The translations under genes were made by a program, and so were the position numbers. A DNA stretch of 64,000 nt from Labilibaculum sp. (lineage in GTDB: Bacteria; Bacteroidota; Bacteroidia; Bacteroidales; Marinifilaceae), in assembly GCF_963664555.1 (NCBI RefSeq), contig NZ_OY761461.1:2170001-2234000 (forward strand), read 5' to 3'. Positions 36,596 through 46,199 of the stretch are shown one piece after another (positions within the stretch are counted from its first letter, which is position 1; the number at the start of each line of letters is the position of its first letter). The notes beneath the pieces are model-generated. The model made no database searches and was not told the origin of the DNA. It worked only from the letters and a program-made list of their open reading frames with translations.

Positions 36596-37312
36596 ATGAA
36601 AAAATTGATTTCAACATTAATCCTGACATTTATAATCTTGACTGGATACGGACAAGAAACGGGAAAGAATTTTATCGACCAAAATTACATTGAAGTAACT
36701 GGGCATGCTGACAACGAAGTCGTCCCGGACAAGATTTTTCTGAAATTTTTCATAAACGAGAAAGATTTTAAGAATCAAACACTTTCTGAAGTTGAAGCAA
36801 AAATGATTCAAAAGCTTAAAGAAATCGGGATTGACGTTGACAAAAAACTAGCGGTTAAAGACTTTGTTAGTAATTTCCAAAACTATTGGATTCTAAAACC
36901 AGACATTAGACTAATCAAAGAATATGAACTATTAGTAAATGATGCGAAAACTGCGGGAACTGTTTTTCTTGAGTTTGAAAAAATCGGGATTTCGAGCATT
37001 TCAATTGATAAACTCGAAAATAGTGAAATTGACAAATACGAACTCGAAGTCAAAGTTAAAGCCATGAAATCAGCACAAGAAAAAGCTAAAGCTATTGCCA
37101 CTTCAATTAATCAAGATATTGGAAGAGCGATATTGATTCAAGAGAATCCAAATTTTGTGAGAGTTGAGAATGCTATTCAAGGCAGAGTAGCAGGAATTCA
37201 GATAAGGGGTGTTTCATCGCTAAAAAAGTCATCGAGCGTTGGGGGAGCAAACATTGAATTTGAAAAGATTAAACTAGAATATAACATAATTGCAAGATTT
37301 GAATTAAAATAA
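36596..37312 (+). CDS. SIMPL domain (DUF541) protein, exported (cassette 2)
   Basis: This 238-residue periplasmic protein has a signal peptide at about 1-19 (ends TGYGQ) and a SIMPL/DUF541 domain typified by YIEVTGHADNEVVPDKIFLKFFI and EKAKAIATSINQDIGRAILIQE. Family members (for example BP26/Omp28) form oligomeric beta/alpha assemblies at the envelope. Unusually, residues about 196-208 read AIQGRVAGIQIRG, nearly identical to the plug signature of SusC-type TonB receptors. It is the only gene in cassette 2. Confidence 0.85.
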   Translation: MKKLISTLILTFIILTGYGQETGKNFIDQNYIEVTGHADNEVVPDKIFLKFFINEKDFKNQTLSEVEAKMIQKLKEIGIDVDKKLAVKDFVSNFQNYWILKPDIRLIKEYELLVNDAKTAGTVFLEFEKIGISSISIDKLENSEIDKYELEVKVKAMKSAQEKAKAIATSINQDIGRAILIQENPNFVRVENAIQGRVAGIQIRGVSSLKKSSSVGGANIEFEKIKLEYNIIARFELK

Positions 37313-37319
37313 TGCACGA

Positions 37320-37398
37320 CCCCACAACACGTCGTATACTGCATAGCCTGCCGCAGGCGCAACACAGGCTACGCAGCATACGACCATCCGTTACCTGC
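37320..37398 (+). other. attC-like site 2 (between cassettes 2 and 3)
   Basis: This is the cleanest site in the array. R'' CCCCACAAC (37320-37328) is followed by GTCGTATACTGCATAGCCTG, which is complementary to CAGGCTACGCAGCATACGAC across a short loop, then CATCC and R' GTTACCTGC (37390). It has the AAC-AC-L''...L'-CATCC-GTT layout. The mismatched R'' and R' are expected because they belong to different cassettes. Confidence 0.87.
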
Positions 37399-37483
37399 AA
37401 GCTTAAAAGAGCCGCAGTCCAATAATGAGAATAGAGATTAAATTATGATATGACTAACATTAATAATAGGATTTCTAATCAGT

Positions 37484-37855
37484 ATGATTCTTTTTACTCT
37501 GTTCATAATGAATCTGGGATACAAACAAGGTAATCCTGAACTTTTGTATTTAGGATTAGGACTACCACTTTGGTTTTATTTCTTGATAATCTATGCAAAA
37601 TGGCTTAATCGAATTGAAGTGGAACAAGAATACTTTAAGATTAAGAATTTAATTTTTGGACAGAGAATTATAGACTACAAGGATATTGAACAATGGGAAG
37701 TAATTCAAACGACAAGAATCTCTCAGCAAAACTTATTAATAAGAGTAAAAGGAAAAAAGTTAGTTATTTCTAATATGATTGATACGGAGAATTATGAAAC
37801 TCTGCGCCATAGATTGAGAACTAATTGGACTGAATTAGAAAGGGAATATAAATAA
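37484..37855 (+). CDS. Membrane-anchored PH-like hypothetical protein (cassette 3)
   Basis: This 123-residue protein has two hydrophobic segments in the first 45 residues, then a beta-rich domain (EYFKIKNLIFGQRIIDYKDIEQWEVIQ ... LLIRVKGKKLVISN) reminiscent of bacterial PH-like domains. The function is unknown. Its TAA overlaps the next ATG (TAATG at 37853), so translation of the two genes in cassette 3 is coupled. Confidence 0.7.
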   Translation: MILFTLFIMNLGYKQGNPELLYLGLGLPLWFYFLIIYAKWLNRIEVEQEYFKIKNLIFGQRIIDYKDIEQWEVIQTTRISQQNLLIRVKGKKLVISNMIDTENYETLRHRLRTNWTELEREYK

Positions 37856-38280
37856 TGAAACGAATTATAGTAATACTTGGATTCTTAATTAGCATCAATT
37901 GTCTTGCTCAAGATAGCATACAGATTGATTCAATAAATAATGAAGAGATAGTTGATATTTTTAATACAATCCAACTTCTCAAAGAATTTAAAACTGAGAA
38001 TCTAATGATTCGTTTGTTTAGTTACGGGAATGAATCAGGAAGCGCTGGGTTTAATAATGGAGAGATTACAGATGATATTTATTTTGCAGTTTCTGAAATT
38101 GATGAATTGCCCAAACAATCGCTTTTTAGGATTAAAAATCTATACTCAACTGAGATTGTAAGCATTGTTGATTCTAAAAATGACAAAGTTCTAATTGCAT
38201 TAACACATATTGAGAATAAGACTAAAAAAACATTGAAATTAGAATTGACAATTAATGAATTAACAAAAGCCAGCAGGTAA
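37855..38280 (+). CDS. Exported hypothetical protein (cassette 3)
   Basis: This 141-residue protein has a signal peptide (MKRIIVILGFLISINCLAQ) and a short alpha/beta domain with no recognised family. It is coupled to the preceding gene through TAATG. Its stop codon is part of the R'' sequence GCAGGTAAC at 38273, a tight packing often seen in cassettes. Confidence 0.65.
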   Translation: MKRIIVILGFLISINCLAQDSIQIDSINNEEIVDIFNTIQLLKEFKTENLMIRLFSYGNESGSAGFNNGEITDDIYFAVSEIDELPKQSLFRIKNLYSTEIVSIVDSKNDKVLIALTHIENKTKKTLKLELTINELTKASR

Positions 38281-38391
38281 CAAAGTATATAACTAATGGC
38301 AGTATTCATACGGGTTTCAGCGGTTTTAACCCGCATTAATTTTGGCTACGGGCTGACAAGAAATTGCGCCGCAAACTGCCCACTAGTCATA

Positions 38392-40329
38392 GTGTGCCAA
38401 GAAGCTGCACATCGGCATAAAACAGTGCAGCATGCTTTATTTGAGATGGTGGATAGCAGTTGTAAGCTAGACCCACCGGTGTCGTTTTACAGGAAAGGGC
38501 ATCAAACCACCTAAAGGTGCTGTGGTAAAGAGCCATGGTATTGAGCGTTTAGGAGAATCTATACCGAGAGTATAGCAGGTATTAATAGAAGAGATGAACG
38601 AAAGTGAACCACTGATGAGGTATCGAGAAGTGGATAAATTCTGTCAAAAGTCGCAAAGTATGTTATGCGATGATAAGTGCAACGGAAACCTGTTTATTGG
38701 TTGCACGGCAGGCGGGTTATTCCCTTCGGTCATGATCTCCACTTCGTTACGGTACAGGTGGCATGACTTCTATTTAGGCTCATATAAGGAACTTGGGAGC
38801 CTGTGTTGTAATGTGAAGTGAAAGGCGCAATAAGTACAACTTAGAGGCCGAATAGCAATGTACAACAACAGGGACGGATCTATCCGTAGTAGTGTTGATG
38901 TTTCTGTAATGGAAATGGAGCAAAGGGATAGAGTCGTATGGTTTTAGAACAGAAATCAACTCGATAAGAGGATGAATCTATGGAATGAAACGAAATCGGT
39001 ACCAATAAGTCGTACCATGATATGGAATGCTTACAAACAAGTGAAATCCAATAAAGGAAGTGCTGGAGTTGATGAGATTGGTTGGGATGAATTTGAATCC
39101 AACCGATCACAACAACTCTACAAACTCTGGAATCGTATGGCATCGGGGAGTTATCTTCCACCGCCAGTAAAAGAGGTTGAAATTCCGAAAAAGGATGGAA
39201 AAATGCGTAAGCTAGGAATTCCTACTATTGTCGATCGCATCGGTCAACAAGTGGTCAAGAATTATCTAGAACCAAGATTTGAATTAATTTTCAGCAACAA
39301 CAGTTATGGCTATCGACCTAGTCGAAATGCGCATCAAGCATTAGAGGAGGTTCAGCGTAATTGTTGGAAAAACGACTGGGTAATTGATTTAGACATCAAA
39401 GGGTTTTTCGATAATATTGATCATGCAAAACTGATGCTGGCGGTACGAAAGCATGTAGCCGAGAATTGGGCGTGTGTGTACATCGAAAGATGGTTGCATA
39501 TGCCAATTCAACGAAGAAATGGGGAATTGATACAAAAACAAGGAAAAGGCACACCGCAAGGTGGCGTTATCAGTCCATTGTTGGCGAATCTGTTTCTACA
39601 TTATGCTTTCGATAAATGGTTAGAGAATCTAAATTCCAATGTGAAATTTGAGCGTTATGCTGATGATGCCATAATTCACTGTAGAACCAAAAGGCAAGCA
39701 GATTGGCTGCTGAACAAATTGCACGAAAGAATGGCTGAATGTCATCTTGAATTGCATCCCGAAAAGACCAAGCTGGTTTATTGCAGAGATTACCGCAGGC
39801 AAGAGAAACATAAGAATGTCAAGTTCGATTTCTTAGGTTATAGCTTTCAGCCACGCAGTAGTAAATCGCAGAAAACAGGAAATCTTTTTCAAGGTTACGG
39901 TTGTGCAATCAGCATTTCTTCACGTAAGAAGATCGCTGAAAAGTTAGCCATTTCGCTAGAAGAAAGTAAAACGTGTAGAAGTATTGTGGGAATAGCACAA
40001 CGGCTTAATCCTCAAATAAGAGGCTGGCTTAATTATTACGGCAAATTCCGCATGTGGGAAATGCATCATGTTTTCCGCTTACTACACTCTCGCTTGGTTC
40101 GATGGGCACGACGAAAGTACAAACGTTACAAGAATAGTATTTGTCGCGCTTATGCGTGGCTTAAGAGAATAAAGAAACAGTTTCCATATTTGTTTTATCA
40201 CTGGAAATTGAATTTTTCTATTTAACTTGTAACTCGATTTATATACGACAAGAGCCGTGTGATGGGAGACTATCAAGCACGGTTCTGTGAGAGGCTTAGG
40301 GTGAGACTCCCTTTGCCTACTCGACTACT
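38392..40329 (+). mobile_element. Group II intron, copy 1 (full length)
   Basis: It starts GTGTGCCAAG, fitting the GUGYG 5' end, and ends in a domain V/VI region. Domain V is GAGCCGTGTG...CACGGTTCT at 40252-40286, and domain VI is GAGAGGCTTAGGG...CTCCC up to the CTACTCGACTACT end. The reverse transcriptase ORF lies between them. Length is about 1,938 bp. Copy 2 (46200-48102) is 35 bp shorter owing to one deletion near 46523 and has only a few other differences. The shared 3' boundary was located by comparing the two copies. Confidence 0.92.
38972..40225 (+). CDS. ltrA: Group II intron reverse transcriptase/maturase (copy 1)
   Basis: This 417-residue intron-encoded protein promotes splicing and retrohoming. 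The RT domain has KKDGKMRKLGIPTIVDRIGQ, GYRPSRNAHQAL, DIKGFFDNIDH, GTPQGGVISPLLANLFLHYAFD and catalytic YADD (229-232). The C-terminal maturase X domain has IRGWLNYYGKFRMWEMHHVFR. There is no HNH endonuclease domain. The protein is identical to that of copy 2, implying recent duplication. Confidence 0.96.
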   Translation: MNLWNETKSVPISRTMIWNAYKQVKSNKGSAGVDEIGWDEFESNRSQQLYKLWNRMASGSYLPPPVKEVEIPKKDGKMRKLGIPTIVDRIGQQVVKNYLEPRFELIFSNNSYGYRPSRNAHQALEEVQRNCWKNDWVIDLDIKGFFDNIDHAKLMLAVRKHVAENWACVYIERWLHMPIQRRNGELIQKQGKGTPQGGVISPLLANLFLHYAFDKWLENLNSNVKFERYADDAIIHCRTKRQADWLLNKLHERMAECHLELHPEKTKLVYCRDYRRQEKHKNVKFDFLGYSFQPRSSKSQKTGNLFQGYGCAISISSRKKIAEKLAISLEESKTCRSIVGIAQRLNPQIRGWLNYYGKFRMWEMHHVFRLLHSRLVRWARRKYKRYKNSICRAYAWLKRIKKQFPYLFYHWKLNFSI

Positions 40330-40628
40330 AACCGTTGTAAGCAAGTGTGGAAAACGCAACTCGACACATTGAAACTTGATTGAAATAATTACAAAAAACG
40401 GGTTGATTAGTTTTGTTCTCCGTTGATAGGGCGGTGCAGTTTGTTGGGAATTTATTTTGTTTTTTCTCCTCCCGCGCAAAGAAAAAGAAAACCCCACCCA
40501 CAAAACAACACATTTGCAAACCGCTGCAAGCCAGCCCTGCAAACCAAAGTATGCAAAAGAGTTGTTTTTTGCCAGCGCACACGTGCATTTTTGTTACATT
40601 TATGGGTTTTATAAATAATGGTATTATC
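40330..40628. other. 5' region of cassette 4 with promoter-like element
   Basis: From the GTT boundary at 40334 to the first gene there is no supported coding sequence. TACATTTA (40595-40602) is close to the Bacteroidota -7 consensus, 27 bases before the start at 40629, so this cassette may carry its own promoter. Confidence 0.4.
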
Positions 40629-42017
40629 ATGTTAAAGAACTATTTAAAAATCATTCTAATCTTTATTATGGTTCCTGTATTTGCAAAGCAGAAACAGGAT
40701 GTGAAATCATTAAAACCACGCATCGTAGTTCTAACTGATGTCTCAACATGGGAAACTGACGATAGTGAATCTTTGGTGAGGCTGCTAGTGCATGCCGACA
40801 TGTTTGAAATTGAAGGAATCATTTTTACAACTGGTTGGAGTCTTGATAAAACTCGTGATGACTTTTTTCAATTGATTCATGATGCCATTGATGCATACGA
40901 AAAAGATTTGCCAAATCTCATGAAACGGTCAAATCAGGTTGATTTCAAGACAGATGAAACACAACAATTTATAGGTTATTGGCCAAGTGCAGATTATCTG
41001 CGAAAACAAACTGTATTTGGCAGTAAACAAAGAGGAATCGACAAAATTGGTGTAAATAACATCTCTGATGGTAGCAATCTGATAATTGAGCTTGCTGATG
41101 AAAACGACGATAGACCTCTTTGGATTTTACTTTGGGGAGGCGGGAACACATTGGCTCAAGCTATTTGGCAAGTACAACAGGATAGAAATGAAGCTGAATT
41201 AAAAACTTTTTTGCATAAAATACCTACCTATGCAATTACCGACCAAGACAGAGGTTATGAAAAAGGAACTCCTTACAACATTAGTTCACATCAATGGATA
41301 CGTAAAGAATTTGAGAAAGACCTTATGTTCCTTTGGGATGAGTGTGCATGGAAATATCAAAATGGAACAGGTCGTGAAAAATGGGATGAATATGCGCTTA
41401 ATATCCAGAGTCATGGAAATCTCGGGAAAGTTTATCCCAAATATAAGTATGGTGTAGAAGGAGATACCCCTTCATTCCTTTATTTAATGCCAAATGGTTT
41501 AAGTAGCCCCCTTGTTTCAAATCAGGTTAACTGGGGTGGTTATTTTGAATGGGGTATTTGTCCGGATGATACTACTTTTGCATTTACTAATCATGCTGGA
41601 AAAGCTTATGATATCTGCAACAAATATCAAGCTTGTTTCTATTTAGCCACTTTCAACAATTTTGCCGCCCGTATGGATTGGGCAGCTTACGGTAAGGGCA
41701 ATCGAAACCCTATTGTAATTATTAATGATAATGGTGGCACAGAACCCATTTCTATTGAACTGAAACAGGGAAAAGAGGTTTCTCTTGATGCTTTAAAATC
41801 TTATGACCCCGAAAATGATAATTTAAGTTTTAAATGGTGGATACAGCCCGAAGCTGGAACCTATAAGCAGGAGATTGTCATTAACAACAAAAATTCCAGC
41901 AAAATCAACATTAAAATTCCTCAGGAAATACATGGGAAAAGTATTCATGTGATTTGCGAAGTAACTGATAATGGAGAACCAAATCTCACGAGTTACCGAA
42001 GGATAATCATACAATAA
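40629..42017 (+). CDS. Sde182-like nucleoside-hydrolase-fold protein (DUF1593), exported (cassette 4)
   Basis: This protein has 462 residues from the ATG at 40629, chosen because it begins a signal peptide (LKNYLKIILIFIMVPVFA). The frame extends upstream through low-complexity sequence without one. The N-terminal domain (about 28-360) is nucleoside-hydrolase-like, with RIVVLTDVSTWETDDSESLVRLLVHADMFEIEGII holding the Asp-rich metal-binding motif. The C-terminal ~95 residues form a PKD/Ig-like module (LDALKSYDPENDNLSFKWWIQPEAGTY). Such proteins are called cellulose-binding Sde182 homologues and occur in plant-polysaccharide loci. It is followed after 42 bases by a GH115 gene, suggesting xylan or related glycan metabolism. 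Confidence 0.85.
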   Translation: MLKNYLKIILIFIMVPVFAKQKQDVKSLKPRIVVLTDVSTWETDDSESLVRLLVHADMFEIEGIIFTTGWSLDKTRDDFFQLIHDAIDAYEKDLPNLMKRSNQVDFKTDETQQFIGYWPSADYLRKQTVFGSKQRGIDKIGVNNISDGSNLIIELADENDDRPLWILLWGGGNTLAQAIWQVQQDRNEAELKTFLHKIPTYAITDQDRGYEKGTPYNISSHQWIRKEFEKDLMFLWDECAWKYQNGTGREKWDEYALNIQSHGNLGKVYPKYKYGVEGDTPSFLYLMPNGLSSPLVSNQVNWGGYFEWGICPDDTTFAFTNHAGKAYDICNKYQACFYLATFNNFAARMDWAAYGKGNRNPIVIINDNGGTEPISIELKQGKEVSLDALKSYDPENDNLSFKWWIQPEAGTYKQEIVINNKNSSKINIKIPQEIHGKSIHVICEVTDNGEPNLTSYRRIIIQ

Positions 42018-42059
42018 ATAATTATAAGATTTTATTAAATCATAAAACACATTAACAGG

Positions 42060-44921
42060 ATGAAGAAATTCTTTTTTATTGCTCTATTACTTCCACAAGT
42101 TTTGTTTGCACAAATTCAAGTAATCCATCAATCTGCCAAAAATGATGACTGTTTTACAATTGTAAATCAAAAAATAAGTGCTTCAATTTATTTCGATACT
42201 ACAGATTATGAAGTTGTTCATAAAACAGCTCAATTATTTGCTTCAGATATTGAGATGATTTCAAATAAGAAACCGTTGATACTAACTGATAGTAAAAAAC
42301 TAAAAGGTAATATAATTATTGTAGGAACAATTGGTAAAAATCAATTGATAGATAGACTCATTGCTGAAAAACGACTAATTGTTGATAGTATACAAAACCA
42401 ATGGGAGCGATTCATCATTGAAACAATTGATAAGCCCTTCAAAGGAGTAAAAAAAGCATTAGTCATTGCAGGTAGTGACAGAAGAGGAACTTCTTATGGC
42501 ACCTTTACCCTGTCGGAAAAAATGGGTGTTTCACCCTGGTATTGGTGGGCGGATGTACCGGTGAATAAAAGAAAGGAGTTGTATATCAAAAATACATCAT
42601 ATACCTCTAAGGCTCCATCGGTAGAGTATCGGGGCATCTTTTTAAACGATGAAGACTGGGGCCTTCACCCATGGGCTGCAAAAAATATTGACCCCGAAGT
42701 TGGAGATATTGGCTCCAAAACCTACGAAAAGATTTTTGAATTATTGTTGCGTTTAAAAGCAAACATGGTAGCTCCTGCCATGCACGAATGCACAAAAGCT
42801 TTCTATACCGTACCCGGAAACATGGAAATGGCAGATGCTTATGGTATCATGGTTACCACCAGTCATTGCGAACCTCTTTTATACAACAACGCAAGTGAGT
42901 GGAATAAAAAAACACAAGGTGAGTGGAACTACGCAACCAACAAAGCGCAAATAGTTGAAGTGCTTGACAGTCGTGTTAAGCAGGCTCATGAAAACGAAAA
43001 TATATACACCATTGCTTTGAGGGGTATGCACGATGAGGGCATGAAAGGTGACTCGGACAATGATAAATTGAAAATGCTTGATGAGGCAATAAACGACCAA
43101 CGTTTTATATTATCAAAATATATCGACAAACCGCTATCTGAAATTCCACAGATTTTTGTCCCATACAAGGAAGTTCTGGGACTTTACGAAAAAGGCCTTG
43201 AAGTACCGGAAGAAATTACTATTGTTTGGCCCGATGACAATTATGGATACATTAAAAAACTAAGCAATCCAGATGAACAAAAGCGAAAAGGCGGTTCAGG
43301 GGTGTATTATCATCAGTCATACCTTGGATGGCCTAACGATTATCTATGGTTAAATTCCACTCCACCGGCATTAATGTACACCGAAATGCAAAAAGCTTAT
43401 TCCTTGGGAGCCGATAAATACTGGCTTTTAAATGTTGGGGATATTAAACCGGGAGAAATGGGGATGCAACTTTTTTTAGATATGGCATGGGATTTTAGCC
43501 GATTTAATTTCGATAATATCAATCAGTATCAGGTAGAAAAACTTTCTGCAATTTTTGGTGATGAGTATCAAGATCAGTTGGATTTCATTCTGGATAGATA
43601 TTATTACCATGGTTTTACCCGGAAACCCGAATACATGACCTGGGACTGGCGATGGAACAGTCTATTTCAGGTAGAAAATGTAAAAGACACGGAATTTTCA
43701 TTTATTAATTACAAAGAAGCCGAAAACCGACTTGCCGAATACAACAAAATTTCAGAAATGGGAAAAGCCATTATGAATGAATTGCCAGAAGAAAAGAAAG
43801 CTGCATTTTTCGAGTTAGTATATTATCCAGTAAAAGGCGCATCGTTGTATAACCACGAAATGTTAACAGGACAAAAAAACAGATGGTATGCTTCACAAGG
43901 CAGGGCTTTAACAAATGTATTGGCAAATGATGTTAAATTGTATCACGACAGCCTGGCTTCACTAACTGCTGAATTCAATAATTTGCTTGATGGTAAATGG
44001 AATGGTATGATGACTGCTCCGGGTTTTTTGCCTAAAGAACAATTATCTCCGACAAAGACAATAGAGTTGCCTGACACATCAGGTATGGCATTATTCGTAG
44101 AAGGTCAGTCCTCAGATTCTGCAATCTACTTGACCTTGCCAAAGTTTAATAGCCTCTTTAATGAAACTCATTTTTTTGAAGTTTATAATATAGGTAACAT
44201 CCCATTCTCATATAATGTAAATACAACATCATCCTGGATTCTGCTTGATAAAAACAAAGGGGATGTTAAAGAACAACAACGTGTTAATGTATCCATCGAT
44301 TGGGATTTAATCCAATATGATACGGAGGTCAATGGAGAAATTATTATTTCAGATGGAAAGGCCACAAAAACCATTCAGGTTACAGCTGTCCGACCTGAAA
44401 AGAACTTCAAAAATGTTTTTATTGAAAACAACGGGGCAATTAGCATTCGTCCAACAGATTTTCAACACAAAACAGAAAATGGGAACATTCAATTTCAGTC
44501 GATTGAAGGTTTGGGTTATTCAAATACCTCCCTTCAATTAGGCAATGCAAAGTATGATTCCGGTAACGGGTCATATGTGGAATATGATTTTTTTGTAACA
44601 GATACAGGTGATATTACTATTTTTACATATATGCTGCCATTGTTTGCTAAAGATAAATCTCATAGCACACAATATGGCGTGCAGGTTGACAATATGGATA
44701 TGGTTTTGCTCCATAATGACGTTAAAGAATATTCGAGAGAATGGGCTGCAAATGTGATAAGGAACAGTGCTATTAATAAAACAAGTGTAACAATAAATCA
44801 ACCCGGTAAGCATACACTTCGCATTTATTCAGTTGATTCGGGAATGATAATTCAAAAAATTGTAATTGACACAGGAGGTCTTAAGGATTCATATTTAGGC
44901 CCTATACCTGGTAAATTTTAA
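42060..44921 (+). CDS. GH115 alpha-glucuronidase (cassette 4)
   Basis: This exported 953-residue glycoside hydrolase family 115 enzyme removes (4-O-methyl)glucuronic acid from xylan, including internal positions. The signal peptide is about 1-17 (ends LLPQVLFAQ). The family core includes GTSYGTFTLSEKMGVSPWYWWADVPV, EYRGIFLNDEDWGLHPWA, LLRLKANMVAPAMHECTKAFY and ALRGMHDEGMKGD. A C-terminal beta-sandwich of about 150 residues (GNGSYVEYDFFVTDTGDITIFTYMLPLF) closes the protein. It is co-transcribed with the Sde182-like gene. A catabolic gene of this size is rare cargo for an integron-type cassette. Confidence 0.95.
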   Translation: MKKFFFIALLLPQVLFAQIQVIHQSAKNDDCFTIVNQKISASIYFDTTDYEVVHKTAQLFASDIEMISNKKPLILTDSKKLKGNIIIVGTIGKNQLIDRLIAEKRLIVDSIQNQWERFIIETIDKPFKGVKKALVIAGSDRRGTSYGTFTLSEKMGVSPWYWWADVPVNKRKELYIKNTSYTSKAPSVEYRGIFLNDEDWGLHPWAAKNIDPEVGDIGSKTYEKIFELLLRLKANMVAPAMHECTKAFYTVPGNMEMADAYGIMVTTSHCEPLLYNNASEWNKKTQGEWNYATNKAQIVEVLDSRVKQAHENENIYTIALRGMHDEGMKGDSDNDKLKMLDEAINDQRFILSKYIDKPLSEIPQIFVPYKEVLGLYEKGLEVPEEITIVWPDDNYGYIKKLSNPDEQKRKGGSGVYYHQSYLGWPNDYLWLNSTPPALMYTEMQKAYSLGADKYWLLNVGDIKPGEMGMQLFLDMAWDFSRFNFDNINQYQVEKLSAIFGDEYQDQLDFILDRYYYHGFTRKPEYMTWDWRWNSLFQVENVKDTEFSFINYKEAENRLAEYNKISEMGKAIMNELPEEKKAAFFELVYYPVKGASLYNHEMLTGQKNRWYASQGRALTNVLANDVKLYHDSLASLTAEFNNLLDGKWNGMMTAPGFLPKEQLSPTKTIELPDTSGMALFVEGQSSDSAIYLTLPKFNSLFNETHFFEVYNIGNIPFSYNVNTTSSWILLDKNKGDVKEQQRVNVSIDWDLIQYDTEVNGEIIISDGKATKTIQVTAVRPEKNFKNVFIENNGAISIRPTDFQHKTENGNIQFQSIEGLGYSNTSLQLGNAKYDSGNGSYVEYDFFVTDTGDITIFTYMLPLFAKDKSHSTQYGVQVDNMDMVLLHNDVKEYSREWAANVIRNSAINKTSVTINQPGKHTLRIYSVDSGMIIQKIVIDTGGLKDSYLGPIPGKF

Positions 44922-45197
44922 TTTGTTTAAAAATTGTAATTTTTCGATATGTCAATTAAATGCCAACCCTATTTCTTAGCACATTGGCAAGTCACACGAG
45001 CCAGGCTCAGACCAAAACTTGCCAAAGAGCTAACAAATGCCAGCCCTGTTACCGCCTTTAAGGGCGGTTTGGGGTTTGCCCACCCACAAAAAACAAAATA
45101 AATTCGTGCTCCGTAGCAAGGTCAGTGCAGATTGATTAAGATAAAATATTAGATTTGTAAAAACTTGTAACAGATTGACTTTGAAGAATGAACACCA
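44922..45197. other. 3' non-coding part of cassette 4
   Basis: There is no gene. It contains a long inverted repeat at 44976-45033: TTAGC...TTGGCAAGT...GAGCC with GGCTC...ACTTGCCAA...GCTAA. A small ACCGCC/GGGCGGT hairpin near 45050 may act as a terminator for the GH115 transcript. Confidence 0.5.
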
Positions 45198-45333
45198 GCT
45201 TACAACACGCGGTAAAAAACATTGGGGGGTGCAGTGTGTCAGTCAACATACTGTCTCGCCCCAGCATCAGTAACGGTGGATACGAACGCAGCCCGTTCAC
45301 CCCAACGATTTCTTACCGCCATCCGTTGTACGG
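45198..45333 (+). other. attC-like site 4 (between cassettes 4 and 5)
   Basis: R'' GCTTACAAC (45198-45206) matches the cassette 4 start 4.9 kb upstream. GCGGTAA-aaaACATTGGGG pairs with CCCCAACG-atttc-TTACCGC. Then CATCC and R' GTTGTACGG (45325) follow. The layout is the same as site 2. At 136 bp it is similar in size to long attC sites. Confidence 0.87.
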
Positions 45334-45479
45334 CATTCCCCACATCAGACGAGCCGATTAATTTCTATCGCTAACGTCAATAATTGAGAGGGAATAAAGG
45401 TGAGAATGAAGAGTTTTTAAAACATTGAATATTAGCAATAAAATTTGACGTTAGTCAGAATTTGAGAGAACCTGCAAAC

Positions 45480-46127
45480 ATGAAAATAATAGATATGATT
45501 AAAAAACAAAACATGACCAGATTGTCATCCTTGATTGGATTGAGTATAATCTTGATTCTGAGTTCTTGTCAATCAAATAAAAAGAGTAAGACAGATTACC
45601 AAATTGACACTAAAGACAGTATTGCTAAAATTGAAAGCCATGAACTTGTTCAAGAATCTGAGATAACAGAGATTGACACATTAACGGTTCAAGACAGAAA
45701 ATTAGAAGGTGGCAATTTTCATAGTCATATAAAACTGGATTTTGCATTATCAAAAACTCAAATTAAGGACACCGCACAGATACGATTGATAAATAAAATA
45801 TGTGCGATTTCTGTGATTCCTGATACATCGTGGATTAATAAACAGCAGATTGAGATGGGTGACGATTGGAACGAAGTGGTGAGTGACAATCAATATTATG
45901 ACCAGTTAGCGATTGATACATTGGAAAAACTAGATATCCCAACATTTTTCGCACCCAGAGAAAAAAGATTTATCAATTTTGTTAAGACTGATAAGTCAAG
46001 CTATATGATTGATTTGACAAAAATGAAAGATGCTTGGGGATTGATTTTATTCAACGGGATTGATAATCCAGTTTTATGGAGTAATACCGATATTGACAGT
46101 GAATTGAAAGAAATATATAAAAAATAA
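45480..46127 (+). CDS. Hypothetical lipoprotein (cassette 5)
   Basis: This protein has 215 residues from the ATG at 45480; a start at 45513 (MTRLSSLIGLSIILILSSC) would give a tighter lipoprotein signal. The lipobox is LSSC followed by QSNKKSK. The mature domain is charged, with no recognised family. It is the single gene of cassette 5. Confidence 0.65.
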   Translation: MKIIDMIKKQNMTRLSSLIGLSIILILSSCQSNKKSKTDYQIDTKDSIAKIESHELVQESEITEIDTLTVQDRKLEGGNFHSHIKLDFALSKTQIKDTAQIRLINKICAISVIPDTSWINKQQIEMGDDWNEVVSDNQYYDQLAIDTLEKLDIPTFFAPREKRFINFVKTDKSSYMIDLTKMKDAWGLILFNGIDNPVLWSNTDIDSELKEIYKK

Positions 46128-46199
46128 ACGCCGTACAATCGAATAGCCCGCCCCGCTAGTAATCACTAGCAGGGAGAGGCTTTCACACCACTGTACGTA

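Larger units (their letters stand above)
38273..40342 (+). other. attC-like site 3, interrupted by group II intron 1
   Basis: R'' GCAGGTAAC (38273-38281) precedes arm TATAACTAATGGCAGT (38287-38302), which pairs with ACTGCCCACTAGTCATA ending at 38391. The intron follows directly, and after it comes ACC-GTTGTAAGC (R' at 40334). Joining the exons gives the CAT-(A)-CC-GTT spacer seen at intact sites, so the intron sits between L' and R' on the top strand. Confidence 0.8.

Noticed and set aside
38880-39161. Minus-strand 93-codon frame over the intron (also at 46653-46934)
   Set aside because: It is antisense to the reverse transcriptase gene and conserved only because the intron is duplicated.
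44976-45033. Long hairpin after GH115 as a second attC in cassette 4
   Set aside because: Its outer bases are TTAGC...GCTAA, the inverse of the AAC...GTT polarity required, and it lacks a boundary match.
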